Shown: piece by piece, positions 48,244 through 57,992 of the stretch | How positions within the stretch are numbered: position 1 is the first letter of the stretch | Layout of the letters: the number at the start of each line of letters is the position of its first letter | Origin: Metaphire vulgaris | Taxonomy: Eukaryota > Annelida > Clitellata > Crassiclitellata > Megascolecidae | Assembly (NCBI GenBank): GCA_018105865.1 | Contig: CM030834.1 | Coordinates: 22,777,922-22,841,921, forward strand | DNA: 64,000 nt | Direction: 5' to 3' | Position numbers and translations under genes: made by a program | The notes under the pieces: generated by a model | What the model saw: the letters and a program-made list of their open reading frames with translations, nothing else | The model's database searches: none | What the model was told of the DNA's origin: nothing

Positions 48244-51115
48244 CTTATATACTTGTGGATATTTTGATATTTTCAGGGTAGAAAAAGAGAAAAATCAGTC
48301 GAAAGCTGAAGGAGAGGAACTAAAAGGGCAAATCGAACAACTGAACAAAGGAAAGGTCAGCAGAACTTGAAAGAATTGAAAAGAATTCAAAGACAGACGA
48401 CCAATTTCTATAGCGCAACTACGTCATACGCGGTTTAAAAATTACGCTGGTTCACAGCAGCGAACAAAGATCTAATAGGACCTACAGAAGAACTTCGTTA
48501 TAACGTACTCGATTATAACGTACCGCAATGTACGGTCCCGTGGGAAGCGATACCATACCATACTGGATGGTACTGCATTGGATATAATATACCTTGGATA
48601 TAACGTACTCAAATTTACAGACCCGATAAATACGTTATGACGATGTTCTATATACTGCATTTTAAAACGACATTCTATAATATTTGCAAAATATTCTAGC
48701 AAATAGATGTTGGGTCCATTTTGGTTTCAATGGCTGCTCTGTCGAATATATCGGTGGTAAGTTCAAAGGCGAACGAGTGACGTCATATTTGCACGCAGTA
48801 AACAGTGGCTACACAGGAAGGGTTCCAGAATAGGGACGCCGCACACATGGAATTATTCCAAATTTCCCAGCGTTTTTGCGCAAATCCAACGCCGGGTCCC
48901 AGTCAGAATATGGGCGGTGGGGGCGGGGGGGGGGCGCGGGTAGCCCCAGTGCACCCCCGTTGTGGCTACGCCATTCTAACGGCGTTGACTTTGTGTGCTG
49001 TATTTTAGGCCGCAATGGAGAAGCTGTGCAAACAGCTGGAGTCACAGGCGATCGAGCTGAGTCACCGGATAGCCGAGCTCCAGAAGGAGGTCAGCGACGG
49101 ACAGGCATTCCGGAGTCGTATCCAGGCCGAGGCAGCGGAACTCCAGCGCCGCCTGGAAGAATCAGACGGCCAAGTCCTGCTGGTCAGCAAGGCAAAAGGC
49201 GGTCTGACGAAACAACTGGAAGAAATGAAGGTAAAGGAGACTTTTTAACCCGTGTTTATCCTATAGCCACATAAACGTTGAGGGGTGTTTAACATTTTTG
49301 GGGCGGGGGCAGACATTTGGGAGGTCATACTACTTCCCAGAATGTCAGAAAATTGGGGAAATATCAAACTTGGGGGGGATCTCCCACAGAGAAGGTCTAG
49401 AATAAACACTGCTTTTAACCAGTCAAATATGCATGCACTCCAGAAGTTTCTGAATTATTTAGGCGAAAGACAGAGTTCGTTTTAATAAAATCCATTTTAC
49501 TGAAAAGTCTTGGCCAGCAAAAAAATATGTGGACAGTGGCTGGCTAGCCAATGGGTTCTCTTTTCTTGTCAGCATTAAAGAATAGGGGATAGGTACAAAT
49601 AAGCTGAAAAGTCTTGACGCCTCTTGTTAGAAGAATCGCCCAACTGATCGAACCCCAAATTGGTTACTGACAAAATATAATGTAACACAGATTAACCCTT
49701 ATTAACTGGGCAAGAAACTATTTGTAACTCAATGTAAAATGGACGAGCGTTACTCGGGGCACCCAGTTAAGTGGTTAATCACTGTACGTTGATAAAAGAG
49801 ACGAGTTTTAGGGCGTTTCGAAAAAAATTTGCCGTATTATAAATCAGCCGCTGCTAAAAACTATTCGCTAGGTGGCGCTGGACGACGAGACGACCGTTCG
49901 TTCGAAGGTCCTGACGGAGAATCGCAGTCTCCAGTCGCACGTCGACCAGCTGCGGGAGCAGCTGGAAGAGGAGCAGGAGGCTCGGGCGGAGCTGCAGCGC
50001 CAGCTGACCAAGGCCGGCGCCGAGTCGGCCGCCTGGAAGCAGAAGTTCGAGAGCGGAGAGGGGAACGTGAGACCGGAAGAGGTGGAAGAGATCAAGAAGA
50101 AGTTCTACATTCGCGTCCAGGACGTCGAGGCGCAGCTGGAAGCGACCGTCGGAAAGGTCATCGCCCTGGAGAAGGCCAAGAACAGGGCGCAGTCGGAGAT
50201 CGAAGGCCTGGCGGCCGACAACGAAAAGGCGAGTTTCCGAATCAAATGTTAAGTTTTCAAAATGAAAAGGTAAGTTTCAAAGTGAAAGGGTACGATTCAA
50301 ATTAGAAATCTCAATTTCGCAATGAAAGGGCAAGTGCGTGTAAGGTAGCTGTGAGAGTTATGGTAAATTATTGTGAAAATATCTTATTCAAAGCAGACAA
50401 TTCAGCGGAAAAATCTTTTGGCGCATTCTGACATTTAGAATCAGGGATATTTTTACACCCCTAACACCCTCCCAACACCCTCCCATTTGACACCCCTCCC
50501 CAAATATCCTAATTCCGAACACCCCCAATTCGAGAAATAACACCCCCAACACCCCCAACTTTATTTCTCTGATGACCTTTTTTGGGTTGTCAGAATTTTT
50601 TTTAGATTTGATAAGGTTTTTGGGTTTTTTCACCTGTCATACTTTTTTGCGGGATGACTTTTTTCCACACTTATTCGTTCGGCAGAAACCACCAAAGTTT
50701 ACCGATTTACCGAAACCCCCTCCCCCGCGCAAATTCACAATCCTAGAAATGCCCCCCTGTTTCGAATGTTCACGAATTTTACGAACAGCTTCAAGCCATC
50801 AACGCTCAGAATGACAAACGCCAAAGACAGTTCGACAAACTGATCGACGAGTGGAAGAAGAAGGTCTCCGACGTCCAACTGGAACTGGAAAGCTCTCAGA
50901 AGGAAGCAAGGGCGAACGCATCCGAGGTCTACAAGACGAAGGCTCAACTGGAAGAGGCTCAGGAAGTCATCGAGGGACTGCGCAGGGAAAACAAAAACCT
51001 CTCAGGTGCACTAATGCATGAATGAATGAATGGATGGATGAATGTATGAATGAACGAATGAATGGATGGATAGATGGTACGGATAGATGTATGCATGGAT
51101 TTATTATTATTATTA

Positions 51116-51178
<63 letters not shown>

Positions 51179-52009
51179 GTTGTTGTTGTTGTTGTTGTTG
51201 TTGTTATTATTATTATTATTATTCCAGGACAATGTATATATGCATGTTTATGTATTTATGGTTATGATTTATGCATTTATGTATGGATGTATGTATGTAT
51301 GTATTTATGTATGGATGTATGTATGTATGTATGCATGTATGTATGTATATATGTAGGCATATGCATGTATGTATGGATGGATGGATGGATAGATGGTGCG
51401 GATGTATGTATGTATGTATGTATGTATGTATGTATAGATGGATGGATGAACAAACGAATGGAGTAAAAATATCACAGACATATATGTTTTAAATGACTGT
51501 CGTAAGGATATTTCAATAGCACTTCCGGTCTCCAACCACCAAGCGATAAATAATTTCCAACTCCCCCATCCTCCCCTGTCTGTGCCATTCGCCGCCATAA
51601 AAACTCCGACTGCATGGTCTTCTTATGTCAGACGAAATCCACGACCTGACCGACCAGATAGCGCAGGTCAGTCACCGAATGGCCGAGGTCGACAAGACGG
51701 CCAAACGCTTCGAGGCCGAGCGCGAGGAACTGCAGGCGACCCTCGAAGAGGCGGAGGCCGCCCTGGAGCAGGAGGAGGCCAAGGTCCAACGGGCCGTGGC
51801 CGAAGCGACCGCCGTCAAGGAGGACATGGACAGACGATTGGCGGAGAAGGAAGAGGAATTCGAAGGAATACGGTAAAGTGTGTCTGATATATAACTTCGT
51901 TTATTACATCGGTATGTAATTATGAAGATTGACTGTATCATGATGCATATATTCCAGATGGCAAACATATTATCAGACAACAACAACAACAACAAGAAGA
52001 AACAACAAC

Positions 52010-52070
<61 letters not shown>

Positions 52071-52405
52071 CAATTATTCGATTTATAACGATTACCGTAG
52101 GTGCAAAATAACATTTTGTAAGTTTAATTTTAAGTTTTGAACCAAAATCTGCACTAAAAAACACCCAAATTTCATTAGTTTTGCCACAATTGCGAAAGTT
52201 TGTCTGAGTGGGGTCCAAAAAATTAACCTTTTCCCATTTTAGAGTTACGAACTCAAAACAAAGTAATGATCGTTGATTATTATTAGCTTTAAATCTAATC
52301 TTGATAAAACCAACTTTATTTTGCTCCACCCGTGACCCGAAAAGTAAACCCCTGAATATGCCTGATAGTCTGATCTCACACATGGCAGACCCTACTGAAC
52401 CACTC

Positions 52406-52452
<47 letters not shown>

Positions 52453-52479
52453 TATTATTATTATTATTTATTATTATTA

Positions 52480-52549
<70 letters not shown>

Positions 52550-52620
52550 TTGAGCAGAGGGCGGACCAAAACAAGAATTTTTTTAGTGCAAGGGTTATGG
52601 ACAGATGGAACAGTTTGAAC

Positions 52621-52686
<66 letters not shown>

Positions 52687-53177
52687 GTCCTCGTACAGGA
52701 AAAACCACCAACGCACCCTGGACGCGATGCAGCTGAGCATCGAGACGGAAGCCCGCAACAAGATGGACGCCCTTCGGATGAAGAAGAAACTGGAGCAGGA
52801 CATCAACGACCTCGAGATGGCCTTGGACGGCATGAACAAGGCCAAGGCCGAGGTCGAAAAGAACTACAAGAAGTACCAGCAGCAGATCCGAGACCTCCAG
52901 CAGCTGGTCGACGACGAGCAGCGGATGAGGACCGCCGCCCGCGACGAACTGGCGGCCTCCGAGCGCCGGTCGGCCCTGCTGGCCGGCGAGGTCGAAGAGG
53001 TGAGGATCCAGCTGGAAATGTTCGACCGCAACCGGAAGGCCTACGAAGCGGAACTGCACGAAGCGGCCGACCGCGTCACCGAGCTGTCGGCCGCTAATTC
53101 CGCTCTGGCGGCGGCGAAGAAGAAACTGGAGGCCGACCTACAGGCGCTGCACGTACGCAAACATACCATACTACTAG

Positions 53178-53273
<96 letters not shown>

Positions 53274-53346
53274 GCTACTACTACTACTACTGCTGCTGCT
53301 ACTGCTACTACTACTACTACCACTACTACTACTACTACTACTACTG

Positions 53347-53382
<36 letters not shown>

Positions 53383-53406
53383 AACTACTACTACTACTAC
53401 TACTAC

Positions 53407-53437
<31 letters not shown>

Positions 53438-55910
53438 TTCAATTAACCTATTATTTAGGTTATGGCTTACATGTAGTTTCTTGTAATCGAATATGTTGTA
53501 GAGGTTCGTATTATGAAGTGACGCTATATAAGTTTAAGATTAGATCATATGAGATGTTAACTGCCAAATCTGATATTGTTGCGTTTGGAGATGGATAGAT
53601 AATAACTAGATAGTTGCTAACATCAGTACATCACATCTCCTGTCATTGTTGTTGTTGTTGCTGGTGACGACAATGATGACGACGGTGATAATAACGACTA
53701 CTAAAGCCGGTTTAGTTGTTATGGTTGGTTCGGGGTTTTTTTCTCTCTTCAGGGCGACTACGAGGAGCAGCTGAACGCCGCCAAGGTGGCAGAGGAGCAG
53801 GCGAAGAAGGCGATGGCTGACGCCTCGAGGATCGCCGAGGAACTGCGCCAGGAGCAGGACCACGCCGGGCAGATCGAGAAGCTGCGACGGGGCTCGAGGT
53901 CCAGGTCAAGGACCTGCAGATGCGGCTGGACGAGGCCGAGGCGGCCGCCCTTCAGGGAGGCAAGAAGCTCATCCAGAAGCTGGAACAGCGAGTCCGGGAG
54001 GTGGAGGTGGAGCTCGAGGCGGAGCAGCACCGGCACGCCGACACCCACAAGGGACTGCGGAAGCAGGACCGGCGCCTCCAGGAACTGACGCTCCAGGTGG
54101 AAGAGGACAGGAAGCTCCAGGACAGGCTTCACGACGCCGCCGAGAAACTCCAACAGAAGATCAACCAGTACAAGAGACAGATCGAAGAGGCGGTAGGCAG
54201 ATCAATCAATCAATCAATCAATCAATCGATCGATCAATCGAGCAGGCAAGCAAAATTGTCATTGCCATCAGACAGTGTTTATTCTAGCCACCTTGACATT
54301 GGGGGAGTTTTAAATGTTTGGGGGCAAGATTTGTCTCTCCACGCTTTGGGGGGAGGGGAATTTCCATCCATCCCCAAGCCAACATATACATTTGGGGGAT
54401 TTTAAAACTTGGGGGTTCCCCTCCCCCAAAAAGGCCTAGAATAAACACTGGCCATCAGAATCGTTAGCAGTGCTAGTAATACTTTCCTAAAACAATTTGT
54501 GGGTGCATAGACCAGACAGGTGTTGAGTAACTAACCCCTTATCGCCACGCAAAGGCGTAGACTTCCATTATAGGCCTCTACCCTTGAGCCCCCACTTTTT
54601 TGAGAGGCTGCCATAAGGAAGGTGTGGGGCGAGGCATCGGTGCGGTGACATATAGGCGTAGTCTTGGACGAAAAAGCGGGGGCCCACCCAACCCCTGTGA
54701 AAGGGAAAGTCTCGTCGATGAAGTGCCCTGGTTTCTGATCGTGCTGTACACAGGAGGAGATCGCTGCAATAAACCTGGCCAAATACCGGAAGATCCAGCA
54801 CGACCTCGAAGAGTCGGAGGCGAGAGCGGACATGGCGGAGACGGTCGTCAACCAGCTGCGCTCGAAGACCAGAGGCGCATCGCTGTCCGTCAGTGAAACA
54901 GTTTCGGTAAGAAGAACTAGACGCCAGTACTCGACTTCCAAACCGTGTGGCGCTATAGAAGTCGAGAAGCTTTTTAATTAATATCAGTTGTCTACCTACC
55001 GATTTCTTACATCCAGTCAGTGGCGGCTCTAGGATTTGACAAGTGGGGGGGCCGTTGGAGTGGCAACTTCTAATCATGGGGGGCCAACCATTTGTTGTTT
55101 AATGTATGTAGCATTAAGTATAGGGTCCCAACTGGGGGGAGGGGCACTGGGGGGCAGGCACTCAATAGTGGGGGCACGGGCCCCCCTGTCCCCCGGTGGA
55201 GCCGCCACTGTATCCAGTAGCGAATTATCGCTTGGTTTCAAATGTTTTTACGATTAAAGAACCATAGAATAGTGACTGTATCACTATTAGTCAGTCATAA
55301 AATTCATTTAGCGCCATATTAATGATGATGATAATAATAATACATCTTGCGTCAGAGTGAAAATCGTAGCTAGAAATCATGTCATAGGTAGTAGGGCAGC
55401 TCACGGTTGAATACACGCTACCATGGATATTTTGACGCCCCCTTAAAGCCCCAACAACCTCCTGACCCCAATTTGAGACCGACACCTCCTCCCCAACACC
55501 CTCCCAAATCTGAGCCTGTGATGACCTTTTTTTGCTTGTCAGGCTTTTTCGGCAAGGATGGACTCCCAAAATATACCGACACCCCCCATGTATAAACCTA
55601 GAAATAAACCCTGCACACTACACCAGTGTACGGGCATCCCCAGGATGGATGAAAAATCTACTTTTTATCATGAAGGCGGTGTCCTAAATTAGACAGGGCG
55701 TTAGAAATATGTCTAAATATGTCTAAATATGTCTAAATATGTCTAAATCTTGTTATGATTTTGCAAGACCGTGCCAATGCATATTATGCATTGTGTCAGT
55801 TTGTATGTTGTTCTTGTTTTCCATTGAAGCAACCATTTGCTGGAGTCACTTTAAAAACAACGACGAGAACTCAGAACATATCTCTGGACTCGAAAAGAAT
55901 CGATTCTTGA
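43809..55910 (+). CDS. Catchin/myorod-like muscle rod protein (motor-less myosin rod gene)
   Basis: Twelve phase-matched exons (43809-54906) encode about 971 residues: a unique non-coiled N-terminus of 146 residues, then about 825 residues of myosin-II heptad rod matching the last three-quarters of muscle myosin heavy chain, ending [15 protein letters not shown] like a myosin tailpiece. Catchin (myorod) is a mollusc thick-filament protein with exactly this plan, made from the myosin heavy-chain gene by an internal promoter. Size fits its roughly 110-120 kDa. No motor exons were found upstream in the window; an unrelated-looking gene lies there instead, so this may be a stand-alone locus. Oddities: a 1-nt frameshift in exon 11, a GC-AG intron 7, and many transposons in introns. 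The last exon (55830-55910) is tentative. Confidence 0.8.
44262..44389 (+). mobile_element. Family C MITE just after catchin exon 1
   Basis: CGTGTTTAATCTAGGGCCG to GAGTCTAGATTAAACACTG, starting 16 bp after the exon 1 donor. Confidence 0.75.
44867..44923 (+). CDS. Catchin exon 2 (rod)
   Basis: Nineteen codons, [19 protein letters not shown], phase 0-0, almost identical to the [14 protein letters not shown] segment of myosin heavy chains. Donor GTAAGC, followed after about 26 bp by an (AAG)n array. Confidence 0.9.
44950..45004 (+). repeat. (AAG)n microsatellite
   Basis: About 55 bp, 26 bp after the exon 2 donor. Confidence 0.94.
45545..45632 (-). mobile_element. SINE-like repeat (TATAGCGCT family), reverse
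   Basis: AAAGCGCTATATAAAAAATC, ACGAGATTTTACTTACTTGC, in catchin intron 2. Confidence 0.7.
46193..46374 (+). mobile_element. Family A hAT-like MITE
   Basis: 182 bp, CAGTGGCGGCTCTAGG to GGTGGAGCTGCCACTG, perfect 8-bp flanks TGGCCATG (46185-46192, 46375-46382). Confidence 0.94.
46972..47058 (+). CDS. Catchin exon 3 (rod)
   Basis: Twenty-nine codons, [19 protein letters not shown] then [10 protein letters not shown], phase 0-0; corresponds to KQRAELNRELEELGERLDEA of myosin. Donor GTTAGA is weaker than consensus. Confidence 0.9.
47341..47486 (+). repeat. (ATT)n then (ACT)n microsatellite
   Basis: About 87 bp ATT followed by about 57 bp ACT in catchin intron 3. Confidence 0.96.
47658..47824 (+). 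CDS. Catchin exon 4 (rod)
   Basis: Fifty-five codons plus two bases, [44 protein letters not shown]; matches ELNKKREAEL and LRKKHQDA-DQLQKLK. Ends phase 2 at AA|GTCAGA; exon 5 supplies the G. Confidence 0.92.
47885..48170 (+). mobile_element. tRNA-derived SINE
   Basis: Contains a tRNA-like head: D-arm GCTCAGTTGGTCGAGC (A box) and T-arm CTGGGTTCGAATCCCGG (perfect B box), but no good acceptor stem, so it is not a working tRNA gene. A SINE body of about 200 bp follows. It lies in intron 4, about 60 bp after exon 4. Confidence 0.8.
48165..48242 (+). repeat. (AT)n microsatellite
   Basis: Interrupted AT array ending about 35 bp before the exon 5 acceptor. Confidence 0.93.
48277..48355 (+). CDS. 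Catchin exon 5 (rod)
   Basis: Starts phase 2 after ATATTTTCAG and encodes [20 protein letters not shown] then QLNKGK. Ends phase 0 at GTCAGC. Confidence 0.88.
49009..49230 (+). CDS. Catchin exon 6 (rod)
   Basis: Seventy-four codons, phase 0-0, [20 protein letters not shown] through [20 protein letters not shown] to EEMK; matches EKxxKQFESQMSDLNxRLED. Donor GTAAAG; a family B MITE begins 20 bp after it. Confidence 0.92.
49251..49411 (+). mobile_element. Family B MITE directly after exon 6
   Basis: CGTGTTTATCC to GGTCTAGAATAAACACTG with 9-bp flanks TTTTTAACC and CTTTTAACC (8 of 9). Confidence 0.75.
49692..49778 (+). mobile_element. TTAA-flanked palindromic mini-element, copy 6
   Basis: 87 bp, more degenerate (AACCCTTATTAACTGGG left end, CCCAGTTAAGTGG right end) but with TTAA on both sides and the TGTAACTCAATGTAAAATGG core. 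Confidence 0.78.
49872..50228 (+). CDS. Catchin exon 7 (rod)
   Basis: 119 codons, phase 0-0, [74 protein letters not shown]. Ends AAAAG|GCGAGT, a GC donor: joining here to exon 8 gives the same residue count as myosin between ALEKAKxR and QRxFDK. Confidence 0.9.
50442..50759 (+). mobile_element. Family F MITE ending 29 bp before exon 8
   Basis: 318 bp, CAGGGATATTTTTACACCCC to CTAGAAATGCCCCCCTG, flanks TTTAGAAT and TTTCGAAT (7 of 8). Core motif at 50571-50593. Confidence 0.85.
50789..51005 (+). CDS. Catchin exon 8 (rod)
   Basis: Seventy-two codons plus one base, [54 protein letters not shown]; matches QRAFDKTxAEWQxK and [11 protein letters not shown]. Acceptor TTACGAACAG has a poor pyrimidine tract. 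Ends phase 1 at GTGCAC, followed by a GAAT repeat. Confidence 0.92.
51100..51440 (+). repeat. (ATT)n/(GTT)n and (ATGT)n microsatellites
   Basis: ATT 51103-51178, GTT 51178-51204, ATT to 51222, then long ATGT/ATGG tract 51290-51440, in catchin intron 8. Confidence 0.95.
51632..51872 (+). CDS. Catchin exon 9 (rod)
   Basis: Starts phase 1, [48 protein letters not shown]; near-identical to [10 protein letters not shown] and [19 protein letters not shown]. Ends phase 2 at CG|GTAAAG. Confidence 0.94.
52009..52067 (+). repeat. (AAT)n microsatellite
   Basis: About 58 bp in intron 9. Confidence 0.95.
52408..52549 (+). repeat. (ATT)n microsatellite
   Basis: About 140 bp with small interruptions in intron 9. 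Confidence 0.95.
52620..52686 (+). repeat. (ATT)n array before exon 10 acceptor
   Basis: Ends 12 bp before the TCGTACAG acceptor, so it occupies the branch/pyrimidine region. Confidence 0.95.
52699..53152 (+). CDS. Catchin exon 10 (rod)
   Basis: 151 codons, [99 protein letters not shown]. Clear LMM match. Starts phase 2, ends phase 0 at CAC|GTACGC. Confidence 0.95.
53172..53437 (+). repeat. (CTA)n then (ATT)n microsatellite
   Basis: About 230 bp CTA with CTG interruptions, then ATT, starting 20 bp after the exon 10 donor. Confidence 0.96.
53753..54192 (+). CDS. Catchin exon 11 (rod) with 1-nt frameshift
   Basis: Encodes [39 protein letters not shown], then after a shift [75 protein letters not shown]. 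Phase-0 borders require a multiple of 3, but the exon is 440 nt. The missing base falls at or beside GGGG 53889-53892. Donor GTAGGC. Confidence 0.93.
54201..54240 (+). repeat. (ATCA)n at exon 11 donor
   Basis: Begins 8 bp after the exon 11 end. Confidence 0.92.
54273..54450 (+). mobile_element. Family B MITE with 9-bp TSD
   Basis: 178 bp, CAGTGTTTATTCTAGCC to GGCCTAGAATAAACACTG, perfect 9-bp flanks GCCATCAGA (54264-54272, 54451-54459). Confidence 0.94.
54754..54906 (+). CDS. Catchin exon 12 (rod C-terminus)
   Basis: Fifty-one codons, [51 protein letters not shown], phase 0-0. Matches the last helix EEIAAxNLxKYRKxQxxLEEAEERAD and the Ser-rich tailpiece. A good TCG|GTAAGA donor follows; unspliced read-through would add 24 residues to a TAA at 54979. 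Confidence 0.94.
55018..55210 (+). mobile_element. Family A hAT-like MITE
   Basis: 193 bp, CAGTGGCGGCTCTAGG to GGTGGAGCCGCCACTG, flanks CATCCAGT and TATCCAGT (7 of 8). Confidence 0.92.
55422..55613 (+). mobile_element. Family F MITE
   Basis: CATGGATATTTTGACGCCCC to CTAGAAATAAACCCTG, flanks CACGCTAC and CACACTAC (7 of 8); core motif at 55520-55542. Confidence 0.82.
55830..55910 (+). CDS. Candidate terminal catchin exon (tailpiece)
   Basis: A pyrimidine-rich acceptor (GTTCTTGTTTTCCATTGAAG) is followed in phase 0 by [20 protein letters not shown] then SKRIDS and TGA. Length and Ser/Thr/basic content suit a non-helical tailpiece after exon 12. No homology to confirm. A canonical AATAAA lies downstream near 57158. 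Confidence 0.35.
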   Translation, partial: QPFAGVTLKTTTRTQNISLDSKRIDS

Positions 55911-56035
55911 AGTCGAGAATTCTCGTTTCTTTGAAGACCGAATGCTAAAAAGTAGGCCTCTTGATTCAATTCAATCCTTGATTATTTGTACGCCTTGGAA
56001 ATGCATGTATACTTTACACTTCGCCCTGTAGTGTT

Positions 56036-56198
56036 CAGAGGCGTAGCCAGGAATTTGATTTGGGAGGAGTATCATGTGATTTGGGGAGCTATAAATCTGT
56101 AAAATCTTTGAAAATCTTAAAAACACATTAAATTTTTAAGGTAGTCTGATCTTTGGGAGGGGCATATATACCGATATACCCCCGTCGCTACGCCCCTG
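56036..56198 (+). mobile_element. Family D MITE
   Basis: 163 bp, CAGAGGCGTAGCCAGG to GTCGCTACGCCCCTG, perfect 8-bp flanks GTAGTGTT (56028-56035, 56199-56206). Confidence 0.92.
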
Positions 56199-56316
56199 GT
56201 AGTGTTATGCTGTTGAGTTCTTTGTAATGTAATAGAATAGAATATTTGTACAGCGCCTCTTATGAAGAATCACTCAGAAGCACTTCCATATGCGCATTTT
56301 TATTATGCCTACACTC

Positions 56317-56505
56317 CAGTGGCGGCTCCAGAATTTGGCAAGTGGGGGGCCGTTGGGGTGGCAACTTCTAATCATGGGGGCCAACCATTTGTTGTTAGGT
56401 AGGCCTATGTAATATTAAGTATAGGGTCCCAACAGGGGGGCTACTTGGGGCAGGCACTTAATAGGGGGCACGGGCCCCACGGGCCCCTCTGTGGAGCCGC
56501 CACTG
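56317..56505 (+). mobile_element. Family A hAT-like MITE
   Basis: 189 bp, CAGTGGCGGCTCCAG to GTGGAGCCGCCACTG, perfect 8-bp flanks CTACACTC (56309-56316, 56506-56513). Confidence 0.94.
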
Positions 56506-57753
56506 CTACACTCCATTGAAACAATCGATGTGATTGAGTACTGGAATTAATAGGTTAACTTACCATGTTGAATATTTGTTATTATTTCTGTACATTTGTA
56601 TTTTCTTTTTGATTATTTTTTAGTAATGGTTAGTAGCAACATCATTTGACGCTTCGCAGGTTTCACAGAATTTGCCAAAATGGTAAATCAATTTTCAACG
56701 GAAAAAAAACCAGATCGACCAAAAAACTCGCACCTCCTAATCTACTTTCTTCATATTGCCTGATATCATGTAACCCCAGCTTTGGTTACCTAAAAATCCC
56801 AAACAAATTAAGATAATTTGTCTGTCTGTCTGTCTTGTTGTATGCGCTGTTTTATCTGCTATTCGGCTTACTATTAATCATACACGTACGCAAGAAATTA
56901 GGCACATGGTGCCATCTTGAGACGTTGACTTTGGATATTAGTTTTATATAGAACGTAGTTTAGACAAATTCCGCGAATATTACAAAGTAATTATTATTTA
57001 CAAGCGACTTAGCTTTCACGGTTTCCTAAGCGGTCGTGAACTTTAAAGCTATCAGTGCTCATGCATTAGGACCTAGACTTTACAAAGCTATTTTGAAAGA
57101 AAGACCTCTCTCTACTTTACATTTGTCTTGTTGTAACTTGTATCTATTACTTTATCAATAAACAAATGCACAACGATAGGATAGAGAATAGAATTTTAAT
57201 TCCAATATTATTATTATTATTACATATTGTTATTTATCTGAAACTGAAGCAGGTGCACAAGGAGATGATTACATATACAGTATAACATGTCTTCGAATGC
57301 AGATCGTAAAAGATTCGGTCTTCTGTGGTTTTATCTGCTTTAGCATGATGAATCAACGCCGTTGATACTTATTCTATATTTCATCATAAAATTTTACTTT
57401 ATAAAAATATACATAATTATGTCAAAGAAGAAACTTCACCGGGTAGCCTATAGGAAAAACTTAAGAAGGACCAACTCCAGAAACAATACAATTTTAGTTT
57501 AATATCGCAAAGTAAGTGACTGTGTTCAGTACGATCGCCTGGAACCACTACGACATTTCACACAGGCGGAGGAATTTCTACAAAAGAAACAGTCTGCTGT
57601 ATTCAGTTTCAGTTACTGTACGTGAGATGGGCAAATGAATTACGCAATGCGACAGGTACACTGTAATTTATAGCGAGGTAAATCTATATCATCAACTCAT
57701 CAAAGAATATTCTTTAGAAAGCTTTGATGGAAAACCGTTGGCAGCGTCAGTCT

Positions 57754-57878
<125 letters not shown>

Positions 57879-57992
57879 AAAGGACCTCTGCACGTACGTA
57901 TGGGCTGGAAACAATAAAATTAAATCTAAACAGAAATTAAATAAATGCGCGCGGAGCCTGTAAAGGCTGGCCATTCATGTAACGGCTCTTAC

